From contig JBMYYH010000001.1 in assembly GCA_049609225.1 (NCBI GenBank), positions 62,001-126,000 on the forward strand: a stretch of 64,000 bases of DNA. The letters are read 5' to 3'. A model generated the notes under the pieces. That model was given only the letters and a program-made list of their open reading frames with translations. It was not told the DNA's origin and ran no database searches. The first letter of the stretch is position 1; every line of letters begins with the position of its first letter. Made by a program: the position numbers and the translations under genes. This stretch comes from GCA-2746235 sp049609225 (GTDB taxonomy: Bacteria > Planctomycetota > UBA1135). This document shows, piece after piece, positions 49,721 through 58,669 of the stretch.

Positions 49721-51222
49721 GGACGTACGAGGGTACCGGACGGTTCAGGGTTTGCCAGTGGCACGAGCTCCTTGCGGCGCTGCGCCTCCACATGGGCGAC
49801 ATGGATACAGGCGAGAACGGCGATGAAGGTCCAGAGGAACTTCAACCATAGGAATACCTCCACCATGCCCTGGATCAGGGTCACGAGGGTGGAGAGGGTC
49901 AGCGCCATGGCGAGGGTGCGCAGACGAGGGTCGACATCCTTGGCCCAGATGACGCGGAACAGGCAGCCATAGATGGTGATCATCAAGGCACTAAACACCA
50001 CGATGCCGACGAGGCCAAGGTCAGCCATGACCTGCAGCGGCGCGTTGTGCACCTGCAGCTCATAGGCGTTGAAGTAATCCTTGGTGCCCTCTACGCCGAC
50101 ACCAAAGACCGGGTTCTCGAAGAATGCCTGCAGACCGATCTGGTCGATGTGCCAACGGAAGTCGGCCGAACCACGGCTGAGGTCGCGCACATAGATGTAG
50201 GCGGCCTGGATGGCGCCGGTGGTCCAACCGAGGAAGCCGATGAAGCCACCCCCCATCAGGAACAGCGGCGACAAGTGAGGCCAACGGAAGAATGGCAACA
50301 CGCCGACCGTGATGGCCAGGGACAACCAACCCGAACGCGACCAACTGAAGAACACGCCGACTGCGAGCAGGAAGAACACCAGGAACATCATGCCGCGACG
50401 TCGGGCGGAGATGGCTTCCTTGGGTTGCAGAGCCAACCACAACACGATGACCGCCACCGTCGATGCGACGTTGGAGTAACGGTTGGGGTGCGTCATCAAG
50501 CCGGTCAGACGCGCGGTCGGGCCCCAAGGTGCATCGAAGGTCTCGAAACCGGAGGGCGCGAAAGTCAGGATCTGACCGGTGGCCGCGGAACCGACACCTT
50601 GTAAGAGCTCCACGCCAAGCGAGAACAACGAAGCAAGGATCAGATAATCGATCAGCGTTTCCAGACGCCCCGTGGTGTTCACCGCAATCGGCAGGAACAG
50701 CGCCAGGATGATGTACGGAAGACGCGGCAGGAAGTTCGCCAGCGGCGAGACCGGACTCTCGGTGGAAAGGAAGGTGACGGCGTAGGCGCCAAGCACCAAC
50801 AGGGTCATCAGGCCAATCGGACTGAGCGGCCAATAGGCATCGCCTTTGCGCAGGATATCCCCGCATAACTTGCCGATGAGCAGGATCGCCAACAGGGTCG
50901 AGAGACCGGGGATGACGTCTGCGACGAGCAGGAGGGCGGTGGTCAGGAGGATCAGGCGGTCGACCGACCAGATCCGGTGCACGATGCTAGCGCAGAAGGT
51001 CAGCGCGGCGAATAGTGCGCCGAGCATGATCGTGTTGAGGTAATGACCTTCGGCGAAGAAGATCCGCAGCGGATTGGTGTAGGTGTTGCGCAGGGCGGCA
51101 AAACCATCCTGGTACACGAAGTAGCCCAAGCCACCACCTAGGGCCAAACACACGACAGCCTGAATCGCGGTACCGACGGGCCCGTAATCACGGATCCGGG
51201 CCTGAGATTCAGCGGTGTTCAT
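49717..51222 (-). CDS. O-antigen ligase / Wzy-type polymerase
   Basis: A 501-residue membrane protein with about twelve TM helices and the Wzy_C/WaaL domain. The central signature is a periplasmic loop region after GVFFSWSRSGWLSLAI, with FFENPVFGVGVEGTKDYFNAYELQVHNAPLQVMADLGLVG, typical of O-antigen ligases and polymerases. It joins or polymerises undecaprenol-linked glycans on the periplasmic side. It overlaps the Wzz-like gene by four bases. Confidence 0.92.
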   Translation of the reverse strand: MNTAESQARIRDYGPVGTAIQAVVCLALGGGLGYFVYQDGFAALRNTYTNPLRIFFAEGHYLNTIMLGALFAALTFCASIVHRIWSVDRLILLTTALLLVADVIPGLSTLLAILLIGKLCGDILRKGDAYWPLSPIGLMTLLVLGAYAVTFLSTESPVSPLANFLPRLPYIILALFLPIAVNTTGRLETLIDYLILASLFSLGVELLQGVGSAATGQILTFAPSGFETFDAPWGPTARLTGLMTHPNRYSNVASTVAVIVLWLALQPKEAISARRRGMMFLVFFLLAVGVFFSWSRSGWLSLAITVGVLPFFRWPHLSPLFLMGGGFIGFLGWTTGAIQAAYIYVRDLSRGSADFRWHIDQIGLQAFFENPVFGVGVEGTKDYFNAYELQVHNAPLQVMADLGLVGIVVFSALMITIYGCLFRVIWAKDVDPRLRTLAMALTLSTLVTLIQGMVEVFLWLKFLWTFIAVLACIHVAHVEAQRRKELVPLANPEPSGTLVRP

Positions 51223-51237
51223 GGACAGTCGAAAACG

Positions 51238-53280
51238 CTACCAGCGCAGCTCCACGAGCACAGAAGTCTCGAGAGGCAGTCGTAGCTCCAGTATATCACC
51301 ACGCAGGGTCACCCAATCCTCGGCGTCGACCATCTGCGCGTTGGTGCAGGACAGATTGGCCAGGCTTTCGGGCACCTCGGAGGCCAGACGCTCCATGTGA
51401 CCATCAAAAAGCGAGCGGGCGCGACGCGAAGTCTCACGACTGATGCCCGCAGTGCTGCCTTTATTGCCCTTCATGTTGCGGCGCAGGGCATCCAGCTCGG
51501 ACTGAGCGACGCCCTCATCCCCCAACTGCGTCAGGGTTGCCTCCACGGCAGCTCCTTGCAGGCCATTGGCATAGGGTGCGTGGGCGCGGCGGAAGGCATC
51601 GTCGGTCAGTGGGTTGCCGTGCTCGCGGTCGAGCAGTTGCACCGACGCGATGCTGCGTGGCTTGCCCTCCAGCTTGATCTTGACCAGGCGGTTGCCTTTG
51701 GTTTTCTCGATCTCCTGCCCCGAAATCTCCGCGCGGACGGTGTCCAGCACCGACATCGTCAGTTCATCGAGGTTGAGCTTGCGCAGGGAGGACCGTTCGG
51801 CGCGTCCGTAGACATAGGCCTGCAGTTGTTTCTGACTGCGCTTCAGGCTGCTGAGGTCGACCCCACCACGACGCAACAGGCGCGTGGCATGGCGCTCGAG
51901 TCCACCACCAAAGGTGTTGATGCCGAGCACATAGCCTTTCTGCCCTTCCTTCGATGCAAAGATCGAGATGTTGGAAGGTGCACCCAGGCGCGTGACCGGT
52001 GCGGCTGGCAAGTCACCGGCCGTCGCCATCATGCGCATGCCGCTGAGCAGGGCTTTCGGTGCTCCCGCCAAGCTGAACACGCCGACGGATTCCCCGGCGA
52101 ACTCCTTCTTGGTATCCCATGGTGCATCCTGCAGGAAGAAGAAGGATGCGTGGCTGACTTGGGTCTGTGCCAGCGAGATCACCGTCGCCATGTAGTAATG
52201 CGCGGCGCGTTGATCATCCAGCGCTTCAAAACGCGGGGTGGGAAGGCCGATGTTCCATTCCGACAGGATCAGTTGTGGCGGACGAATGCCTGCGGCCTGC
52301 GCTTCGGCAAGAATGACATTCGGCACGTCGAGCATGTCGTGCTCGGAGGGATAACTGCCGTAGTGGTGCCAAGAGTAGAAGTCGATCTCGAAGCCCTTGC
52401 GCTTGCACGCGGCAAACATCTCTTTTGCCCATTCGAGCTTATCGCCGAGGGTTCCGGCCAATCCAGGTCCACCGAGCTGGATGGTATCGCCGAACTCTTC
52501 ACGCAGAGCCAGGCCGGCATCCGCGAACCAGTTGCCGAAGTTGGCGATCGATTCAGGCCAGGGATCGCCGAGGTTCGGTTCGTTCCAGATTTCAATGTGC
52601 GTGACATCCACGCCGGCAGCCTGCAGACGACGCACATCGCGGATGACTTCGCGCGTCCAATCCTCAATGTTCGGTGGTTCCGGCACATGTGCTCCACCGG
52701 TCTTGATGCCGGTCTCCTTGTGCGTCGAAGTTCCGACCGCCGTGACCATGGTGGTCAGGCCAGCTGCCTTGGCGCGCAATGCGGTATCGATATGCCCTTG
52801 GTCCACGGCGACCTGCGAGTACTTGAACCACAGACGCAGCATGCCTCCCGTTGGGGTGACGGCATCCGACCACACGCGCCATGCACCTGGCGATGCATTA
52901 CGCAGATCGTTCATGCCATAGATCAAGCCCGGCGGAATCGGCGCACCGACGTTGTTGAAGTCGATCGCAAAATCATCGCCCTCGTTGAGCGTGGAGAATG
53001 CGAGTAGCGGGTTATCCGGAAGTGCGCCGACCACGGGCGGGGTGCCATAACCACTATCCGACGGAGTCCCGCCGGTGTTCCCGGGGTTAGTGCCGGGCTG
53101 GCTGCCACCACCGGTATTGCCGGGTTGATTCGGCTGCTCCGTTGGTTGATCCTTTCCAGGACGTTCCTTCCCTCCATTCTTGGGCAGCCGGTTCTTGGCC
53201 CAGCCGCCATCACGTTTCTGATTCTGGGCGCACGAGACCGCCAGAAGCAGGAGAGGAATGAGGAGAAGGTAGCGTTTCAT
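51238..53280 (-). CDS. GH39-like glycosidase lipoprotein
   Basis: A 680-residue lipoprotein (lipobox AVSC, cysteine 17). A long low-complexity Pro/Gly/Asn linker (about 25-85) is followed by a TIM-barrel with glycoside hydrolase clan A features: acid/base Glu in IEIWNEPNLG and probable nucleophile Glu in LILSEWNIG. Together these suggest family GH39 or a relative. The C-terminal 250 residues are beta and helical domains of unknown role. The substrate is probably the polysaccharide made by this locus. It overlaps the neighbouring phosphatase-superfamily gene by four bases. Confidence 0.85.
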   Translation of the reverse strand: MKRYLLLIPLLLLAVSCAQNQKRDGGWAKNRLPKNGGKERPGKDQPTEQPNQPGNTGGGSQPGTNPGNTGGTPSDSGYGTPPVVGALPDNPLLAFSTLNEGDDFAIDFNNVGAPIPPGLIYGMNDLRNASPGAWRVWSDAVTPTGGMLRLWFKYSQVAVDQGHIDTALRAKAAGLTTMVTAVGTSTHKETGIKTGGAHVPEPPNIEDWTREVIRDVRRLQAAGVDVTHIEIWNEPNLGDPWPESIANFGNWFADAGLALREEFGDTIQLGGPGLAGTLGDKLEWAKEMFAACKRKGFEIDFYSWHHYGSYPSEHDMLDVPNVILAEAQAAGIRPPQLILSEWNIGLPTPRFEALDDQRAAHYYMATVISLAQTQVSHASFFFLQDAPWDTKKEFAGESVGVFSLAGAPKALLSGMRMMATAGDLPAAPVTRLGAPSNISIFASKEGQKGYVLGINTFGGGLERHATRLLRRGGVDLSSLKRSQKQLQAYVYGRAERSSLRKLNLDELTMSVLDTVRAEISGQEIEKTKGNRLVKIKLEGKPRSIASVQLLDREHGNPLTDDAFRRAHAPYANGLQGAAVEATLTQLGDEGVAQSELDALRRNMKGNKGSTAGISRETSRRARSLFDGHMERLASEVPESLANLSCTNAQMVDAEDWVTLRGDILELRLPLETSVLVELRW

Positions 53281-54950
53281 TGCAAGTAACCGAGACCGCG
53301 AAGACTTTCCTCGATGGCCTTGTTCTGATCATCATCGAGGGTAGAGCCGTCAGGAGAGCTGCCTGAGCCCGCATCGGGCTCGTCGGACTCATCCCATACG
53401 GGTTCCGCGGGATTCTCATAGAGATCTCCGCGGATGCGGCCGTCCATCCACTTTGGAACGGCCTCTTTCACAAGGTACAGCAGGGTCGGCGCCGTATCTT
53501 GTATATGCATGCCCTCCAGGACCTTGCCGGCCTCGATGCCCGCGGCACTCACGGCGAAAATGCCGTTAAAGCGGTGCTGACCGGAGATCATGGCGTTCTT
53601 GCGCTCGGCAAACAGGGTGGATTCGCCCCAACTCTCCTTGGTGATGGTGGCTAGGCCATTCATCTGGAACTGGATATCCGGCGCTTCGCCCGTGCGTGGG
53701 CCATCGTAAGTCTCTTCCTTACTGATCGAGAAGTCGGTGGCATGGCCCTCTCCCGTGGGAGAAGCGACCTTGGCGAGTGCTTCGCGGACTTCCTGCATGA
53801 CCTGCTGATAGCCCTGTTCCCCTTCGACGATGCCCTCTGGCTCGCGCCCCTTGCGGTTGACGCAAATGCCATGGAGAGAAGCGAAAGCCCGCGTCTTAGA
53901 CCAGACGATGTCGTTGGCCGTGGCCTCGGTGCGTTTCTTCGGGCGCAGAATCGGGATGTTGCCGAGGGGGCCAAGTGCCCGCCCGATTTTCCCTAAACCG
54001 ATGCGTTCAAAGGCGTTGCGCACGTTCAGCTTGCCCACTGCCCAATACGGCACCTGACGTCGGGTGAGGAAGCCTTCGTCTTCCAGCCACTTGTTGACGT
54101 GGAAGTCGTAGTTCTGCGGACCAAAGCCGTGGTCTGACACCAAGGCCACCGGCACCTCATCCCCAAGGATCTCGCGCACCTCGCCGACGAACTCATCCGC
54201 CAGACGGTAGGAATCCTTGATGACCTCGCCGTAGAGCTTTTCGCCCTCCTCGGTCCAACCAGCATGGCTGCGATCCTGGAACTTCCAGAAGTAGTGCTGA
54301 CAGCGGTCGGTGACCGACACCACGGTGAAGTAAAAGTCCGTGGGCTTGTTTTTGAGGTAATGCGCCTGCAACTTCAGGCGATCCCGTTCGATCTGGAACA
54401 GGTGATCGCGCAACTTGGCGTACATCGCCATGTCGTCCGAAGGAGTCTCGGTGTCGCCGTCGTAAGGGTAGTAATCGACATCCGGCTCATAAGGACGCCC
54501 CAGGATCTGCTCCATCTCAGCCACCGTGCCCTGCGGCCAGGCGATCGTATCCCCCGAAAGCGGCATCGGAATGCCCGAAATCATGTAGCCATCCTTCACT
54601 GGGAAGGGCGGATAAGTCATCGGTACCGACAAACTGCCCACACTCCAGCCGCGGTTACTGAGCAGCGACATCACATCCTTGCCCAAGTAGTTACGCGAGT
54701 CATTCAGCAGGTTCTGGTACGTGCCCAGATCCCGTCGAATGAAGTGGAAGACGCCGTGTTTACCCGGATTCAGCCCTGTGAACATCGAAGTCCAGGCTGG
54801 AGGCGTCATCGGAGGCTTCTCAGACTCCAGATCTGCCGACACCCCTTCCTTCAGGATGCGAGCAATGTGAGGCAACTCCCCTGCTTCGATCATCGGGCGG
54901 ATGATCTCGTAGGTGGCTCCGTCAATTCCGACAATGGCTAAGCGTGTCAT
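53277..54950 (-). CDS. Alkaline-phosphatase-superfamily phosphodiesterase/phosphotransferase
   Basis: A 557-residue soluble protein of the type I phosphodiesterase/nucleotide pyrophosphatase family. The N-terminal metal site is VGIDGATYEII, the nucleophile Thr lies in PPAWTSMFTG, and further metal ligands are in LVSDHGFG and TGEGH. It has no signal peptide, so it acts in the cytoplasm or needs a partner. Such proteins are found in exopolysaccharide loci, perhaps moving phospho-groups on lipid-linked sugars. It starts 90 bases from the divergent Wza-like gene. Confidence 0.88.
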   Translation of the reverse strand: MTRLAIVGIDGATYEIIRPMIEAGELPHIARILKEGVSADLESEKPPMTPPAWTSMFTGLNPGKHGVFHFIRRDLGTYQNLLNDSRNYLGKDVMSLLSNRGWSVGSLSVPMTYPPFPVKDGYMISGIPMPLSGDTIAWPQGTVAEMEQILGRPYEPDVDYYPYDGDTETPSDDMAMYAKLRDHLFQIERDRLKLQAHYLKNKPTDFYFTVVSVTDRCQHYFWKFQDRSHAGWTEEGEKLYGEVIKDSYRLADEFVGEVREILGDEVPVALVSDHGFGPQNYDFHVNKWLEDEGFLTRRQVPYWAVGKLNVRNAFERIGLGKIGRALGPLGNIPILRPKKRTEATANDIVWSKTRAFASLHGICVNRKGREPEGIVEGEQGYQQVMQEVREALAKVASPTGEGHATDFSISKEETYDGPRTGEAPDIQFQMNGLATITKESWGESTLFAERKNAMISGQHRFNGIFAVSAAGIEAGKVLEGMHIQDTAPTLLYLVKEAVPKWMDGRIRGDLYENPAEPVWDESDEPDAGSGSSPDGSTLDDDQNKAIEESLRGLGYLQ

Positions 54951-55040
54951 GGCAGGTAGGGGCAGGTGGTCCTCACCTCTACATCAGGCCCCCGGCAGCG
55001 CTATGATACATCTGCTCGCGTAGGAGCACGCACTACCGCA

Positions 55041-55814
55041 ATGATTCGCCGCTGCAGTTTTCCGACATTGGTCCTAGCCCTTTCCACAGTGGCTTGTTCC
55101 GTGTCACCTTATACCGATGGCCCTAGCCTCGGCGAGAACCCCGAGCTCCTGCCCCTGGATTTCCAGGCTGAAATTGCCAATGGGCAGTTCTTCCTGGGCC
55201 CAGAAGACAAGATCTCGGTCAGTTTCCACCTCCACGATGACCTGACCCGCGCCTACCGCGTGCGCAACGATGGCAGCATCATCGCGCCTTTGGTGGGCCG
55301 CGTTCAAGCTGCAGGAAGCACGCGCGAGCAGTTCGAAGATCGCCTGATGGAGGCCTACAACGAGTACCTAGTCGACCCGATCGCGACCGTCGATGTGGAG
55401 TACTCCCCCACGCGTAAGGTCACGATCCTCGGTGAGATCGAACGCACTTCGGTGCTCACCCTTACGAGCCCAGACACCACGGTGCTCGACGTCATCGCCA
55501 GCGCTGGCGGGATCGGCACCGATGGAGATCGCACTGGTGTCCTCATCGCACGTCGGGTGGATGGCATCATGACCGTCCGTCACTACGACATCGATGGACT
55601 CTTCTCGCCGGAAGATCCGAACCTGCGCACCGAGATCCCATACGTCCAGAATGGCGATGTGATCTACGTCCTGCGCACTTGGGATTCGGTCTACCTGCAG
55701 AAGATGGAGCTGGTCTCCGAGACCTTGCGCGCCGCGACCTTCGCCGAGCGCGTGATCCTCAACGGCCCACGCACCACCGAGGCGCTGCAAGGCGACTTGG
55801 ATGAGAACGGTTAA
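55041..55814 (+). CDS. Wza-like polysaccharide export lipoprotein
   Basis: A 257-residue outer-membrane polysaccharide exporter. It has a lipobox (STVAC, about cysteine 19), a Poly_export domain (about 55-125: FFLGPEDKISVSFHLHDDLTRAYRVRNDGSIIAPLVGRVQAAG) and one SLBB domain (about 130-215: VTILGEIERTSVLTL, VLDVIASAGGI, DRTGVLIARR). It ends with a helix-like segment that may span the outer membrane. It is about 120 residues shorter than E. coli Wza and has a single SLBB. It opens the plus-strand surface operon. ATG 55041 is preferred over an upstream extension. Confidence 0.92.
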   Translation: MIRRCSFPTLVLALSTVACSVSPYTDGPSLGENPELLPLDFQAEIANGQFFLGPEDKISVSFHLHDDLTRAYRVRNDGSIIAPLVGRVQAAGSTREQFEDRLMEAYNEYLVDPIATVDVEYSPTRKVTILGEIERTSVLTLTSPDTTVLDVIASAGGIGTDGDRTGVLIARRVDGIMTVRHYDIDGLFSPEDPNLRTEIPYVQNGDVIYVLRTWDSVYLQKMELVSETLRAATFAERVILNGPRTTEALQGDLDENG

Positions 55815-55826
55815 TCCCGGAAGACT

Positions 55827-57158
55827 GTGAGCAACCAGACCAAAGGTCCCTTTCAGCTCTTCTACGAGTACCTGTACGTCATCGTGATCGTGACGGCTGT
55901 GGCGGTGATTTCCGCCTACCTGATCACGAACTCCATGACGCCGCAGTACCGCTCGCAGGCGCGTTGCTACATGCCGAACGACACTTCGACGATGTCGTTG
56001 AATGAAGAGGCGGGCAACATTCCGAACAGCCCACTGCTGCCCACGGCAAACCCGGATTTCCAGGCTTCGTTGATGGGTGTGTTGGCTGCGCAGGATACGC
56101 GCCTTCTGGTCGCTTCCAAGATCGAGGGAGTCGACAGCGAGTACCTGAAGAAGAATGTCGAGTTCCAAGTCGACCGCTTCAACCTGATCACCATCACGGC
56201 ATACGACCCAGATGCCAAGATGGCCTACCAGATCGCGCAGACTTATCTGGACACCTTCCAGAACAAGCTGAATCAGGCGACGACTGCGCAAGCGGAAGAA
56301 CGTCGGACGACCTTCTCGAATGGCATCGCGCGTGCACAGGGCGAGCTGACCGAGCTCGAAGCCGACCGCCTCGCCTTCATGAAGGAGCATGGCGCGATCG
56401 ACTTCATCAGCGAACTCAGCCTTTTGACCACGCGTCAAAGCGAGTACGAGAACAAGCTCAACGACATCACCACGAACCTTGCCTCCGCACGCGAGCAACG
56501 GACCGAAATGGTGAAGCAGTTCGAGGCACGTCCGGAGACCGAGCAGGCCTCCTCGACGATGGTGAAGAACCCGCAGCTCGAAGAGCTGAACCGCAACCTC
56601 AGTACGGTGAAGCGCGAGCGCGTCACCCTGGGCCTGCAGTTCAAGGACAACCACCCCACCATCCAAGCGAAGGATCTTGAGATCGCTGCCTTGGAAGGCG
56701 AGATCAAGACTCTCGAGGCCACCATCCAAGGATCGGCCACCATCGCTCCAGACACGATGCGTAAGGATCTGGAAGGTCGTCTCAACGACCTCGATTTGCG
56801 TGTCGCTGCGATGACCACGGAGGCCGAGCTGCACGCCGATTCGCTCGCCACCACCAAGACCCGTCGCATCGAGTTGAGTGGCTTGCAAGCGCAACTCGAA
56901 GCCAAGGATTCGCAGATCAAGAACCTTCGTGGAACCTTGGTCAACTACCGCGATCGCTATGCGGAACTCAATATCTACATTGAGCGCCAAGCGAACTTCC
57001 TGCAGATTCCTGAGTATCCCTCGGAATCGTCTTCGCCGTACCTGCCGATTCTGTGGGTCAACCTGCTGGTTGCTGCAGTCCTCGGCCTTTCCCTCGCCAT
57101 CTGCGTGGTCCTGGTCCTGAACCAGGTGCGCTTCTCGCAGGAGGAAGCCCTGTGGTAA
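55827..57158 (+). CDS. Wzz/GumC-like co-polymerase
   Basis: A 443-residue protein with TM segments at about 15-34 and 410-432 and a long coiled coil between (about 150-380). It is a Wzz-type chain-length determinant. It starts with GTG at 55827. EAGNIPNSPLLP in the first periplasmic domain matches the paralogue at 48386. There is no cytoplasmic kinase domain at the end. It sits between the exporter and two small membrane proteins with almost no spacing. Confidence 0.88.
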   Translation: MSNQTKGPFQLFYEYLYVIVIVTAVAVISAYLITNSMTPQYRSQARCYMPNDTSTMSLNEEAGNIPNSPLLPTANPDFQASLMGVLAAQDTRLLVASKIEGVDSEYLKKNVEFQVDRFNLITITAYDPDAKMAYQIAQTYLDTFQNKLNQATTAQAEERRTTFSNGIARAQGELTELEADRLAFMKEHGAIDFISELSLLTTRQSEYENKLNDITTNLASAREQRTEMVKQFEARPETEQASSTMVKNPQLEELNRNLSTVKRERVTLGLQFKDNHPTIQAKDLEIAALEGEIKTLEATIQGSATIAPDTMRKDLEGRLNDLDLRVAAMTTEAELHADSLATTKTRRIELSGLQAQLEAKDSQIKNLRGTLVNYRDRYAELNIYIERQANFLQIPEYPSESSSPYLPILWVNLLVAAVLGLSLAICVVLVLNQVRFSQEEALW

Positions 57159-57424
57159 AGGTCGCTGATCGTCCTGAGTTCGCGGAGATTCCACCGCACG
57201 TGCGCGAAGGCATCGAGATCGATGTGCGCGCCGCTGCATTCGAAACGCTTCATGCGGAAGCCGTGTCGCGCAAAGACTTGAGCGCTGCACCAGGCACCTT
57301 GTTCGACAAGATGCCCGGCCGCGTCGTGCGTCTGCTCCTGTTCCTCGGCATCGGTGGTGTAATCGGCACCATCTCCTGCCTCATCGCCATCTACCTGATG
57401 CGCCTCCTCGTCACGATCGTCTGA
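57152..57424 (+). CDS. Small single-TM protein of the polysaccharide locus
   Basis: A 90-residue protein starting with GTG 57152, overlapping the Wzz-like gene by seven bases. A charged N-terminal half (PEFAEIPPHVREGIEIDVRAAAFETLHAEAV) is followed by one strong TM helix (about 62-88). No family is recognised. The tight overlaps on both sides suggest it works with the co-polymerase. Confidence 0.65.
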   Translation: MVKVADRPEFAEIPPHVREGIEIDVRAAAFETLHAEAVSRKDLSAAPGTLFDKMPGRVVRLLLFLGIGGVIGTISCLIAIYLMRLLVTIV

Positions 57425-57828
57425 TGGTTACCTACAAGGAGATCGCCCAGCGCAAGCTGAAGCTCATCGAACGTTATCGTTCGGCGCTGTTGGAGGAGAT
57501 GCTCGAAGAGGGTCGTGAACAGGCCATGGTCGAGCGTGAACGCGAACGTTACGCCTGGCGTGGCGAGTTCCGTTCCCGCGATGAGATCATGGGGCTGTAC
57601 AAGGAGCGCAAGAAGTGGGATCGCCGCTTCCTGCTCGACACCTTCGTCCTTTCCGTTCTGCTGTTGCTGGTCGTGATGGCCACGCCGCAATTGGTCGCGA
57701 CCGTCGCACCGAAAGCAAACAAGCGCGGAGAAGGCGGGCGTCGTCAGCGTGCGCAGGCGGAGCAGACAGAAACGCAAGCCACCACCGATCCGGTGGATGG
57801 CGAGAACGAAGAAGCTGCTGGCGAGTAA
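57424..57828 (+). CDS. Small membrane protein with charged N-terminus
   Basis: A 134-residue protein beginning at an ATG that overlaps the upstream TGA. Residues 1-65 are a highly charged helix (ERYRSALLEEMLEEGREQAMVERERERY), residues about 70-95 form one TM helix and the rest is a disordered, acidic tail. No family is recognised. It is the last gene of the surface-polysaccharide operon; convergent with the DnaJ-domain gene. Confidence 0.7.
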   Translation: MVTYKEIAQRKLKLIERYRSALLEEMLEEGREQAMVERERERYAWRGEFRSRDEIMGLYKERKKWDRRFLLDTFVLSVLLLLVVMATPQLVATVAPKANKRGEGGRRQRAQAEQTETQATTDPVDGENEEAAGE

Positions 57829-57843
57829 GCCAGTTGGGCGGCT

Positions 57844-58659
57844 CTAGATGCCGCGCTCCTTCTTGATGCGTGCCCATGCATCATTGATGGCCGTCATCTT
57901 TTCCTTGGCGTACTCAAGGAAGTCTTCCGGCAGGCCTTTCGACTGCATGGTGTCTGGGTGGTATTCCCGTACCAACTTGCGGTGGGCGCTCTTCACCTCG
58001 GCATCGGTGGCGGTGGCCGCAACACCGAGCACTTCATAGGGCGAAGTGGTGTTGGCCTTGCCGTGGGTCGCTTCGAAACCGGCTTTACACGATTGGTAAT
58101 CGGCGGCACTGAGGCCGAACTCACGCGCGATCTCTTGGATCAAGTGCTCCTCTTTCGCGTGCAGATGACCATCCGCTAAGGCGACGGTGAGCAGGATGGT
58201 GATAATGTCACGCAGGCGATAGGGCTCGGCGCGGAACAGGCTGCGGATTTGCCCAGTGAACTCGCGCACCGGTGCTTGGGAATCGCGTGCGGAGTTGAAG
58301 ACCTTGGCGGCCACACGGCGGTCCTCGGTGTTGAGGCGCAAGGACTGCTTCAGGAACAGATCGAAGGTCTGGATCTCATCATGGGTGACTTTGCCATCGG
58401 CTTTGGCGACCTTCGCCGCAAGACTGGTCAGGGCGACGGCGAAGGCGAGCTGCAGTTCCTGTGCGGAACGTGGCGCATTGCGCGTGCCGGTGTACCCACC
58501 CCCCGTGTTGCCTTGGCCGAACTGGCCGGGAGCACCGCCGAAGTTACCGGCTCCAGCACTCCCGAGGTTGGAACCGATTGCGGCACCGAGGACGGCACCT
58601 AGAGGTCCGCCGAAAAGGGCACCTACCGTGCCACCGATGAGGGTTCCGAAGATTCCCAT
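57844..58659 (-). CDS. DjlA-like TerB plus DnaJ-domain protein
   Basis: A 271-residue protein with a glycine-rich hydrophobic N-terminus (glycine-zipper-like, about 5-35), a TerB-type helical domain (about 70-190: KVAKADGKVTHDEIQ, LLTVALADGHLHAKEEHLI, both with the acidic D-G-x-x repeats) and a C-terminal J domain (about 205-271) with the HPD triad (REYHPDT). This is the DjlA plan of a membrane-bound DnaK co-chaperone. It lies 11 bases after the sigma factor gene. Confidence 0.9.
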   Translation of the reverse strand: MGIFGTLIGGTVGALFGGPLGAVLGAAIGSNLGSAGAGNFGGAPGQFGQGNTGGGYTGTRNAPRSAQELQLAFAVALTSLAAKVAKADGKVTHDEIQTFDLFLKQSLRLNTEDRRVAAKVFNSARDSQAPVREFTGQIRSLFRAEPYRLRDIITILLTVALADGHLHAKEEHLIQEIAREFGLSAADYQSCKAGFEATHGKANTTSPYEVLGVAATATDAEVKSAHRKLVREYHPDTMQSKGLPEDFLEYAKEKMTAINDAWARIKKERGI

Positions 58660-58669
58660 GCGCGGGATT

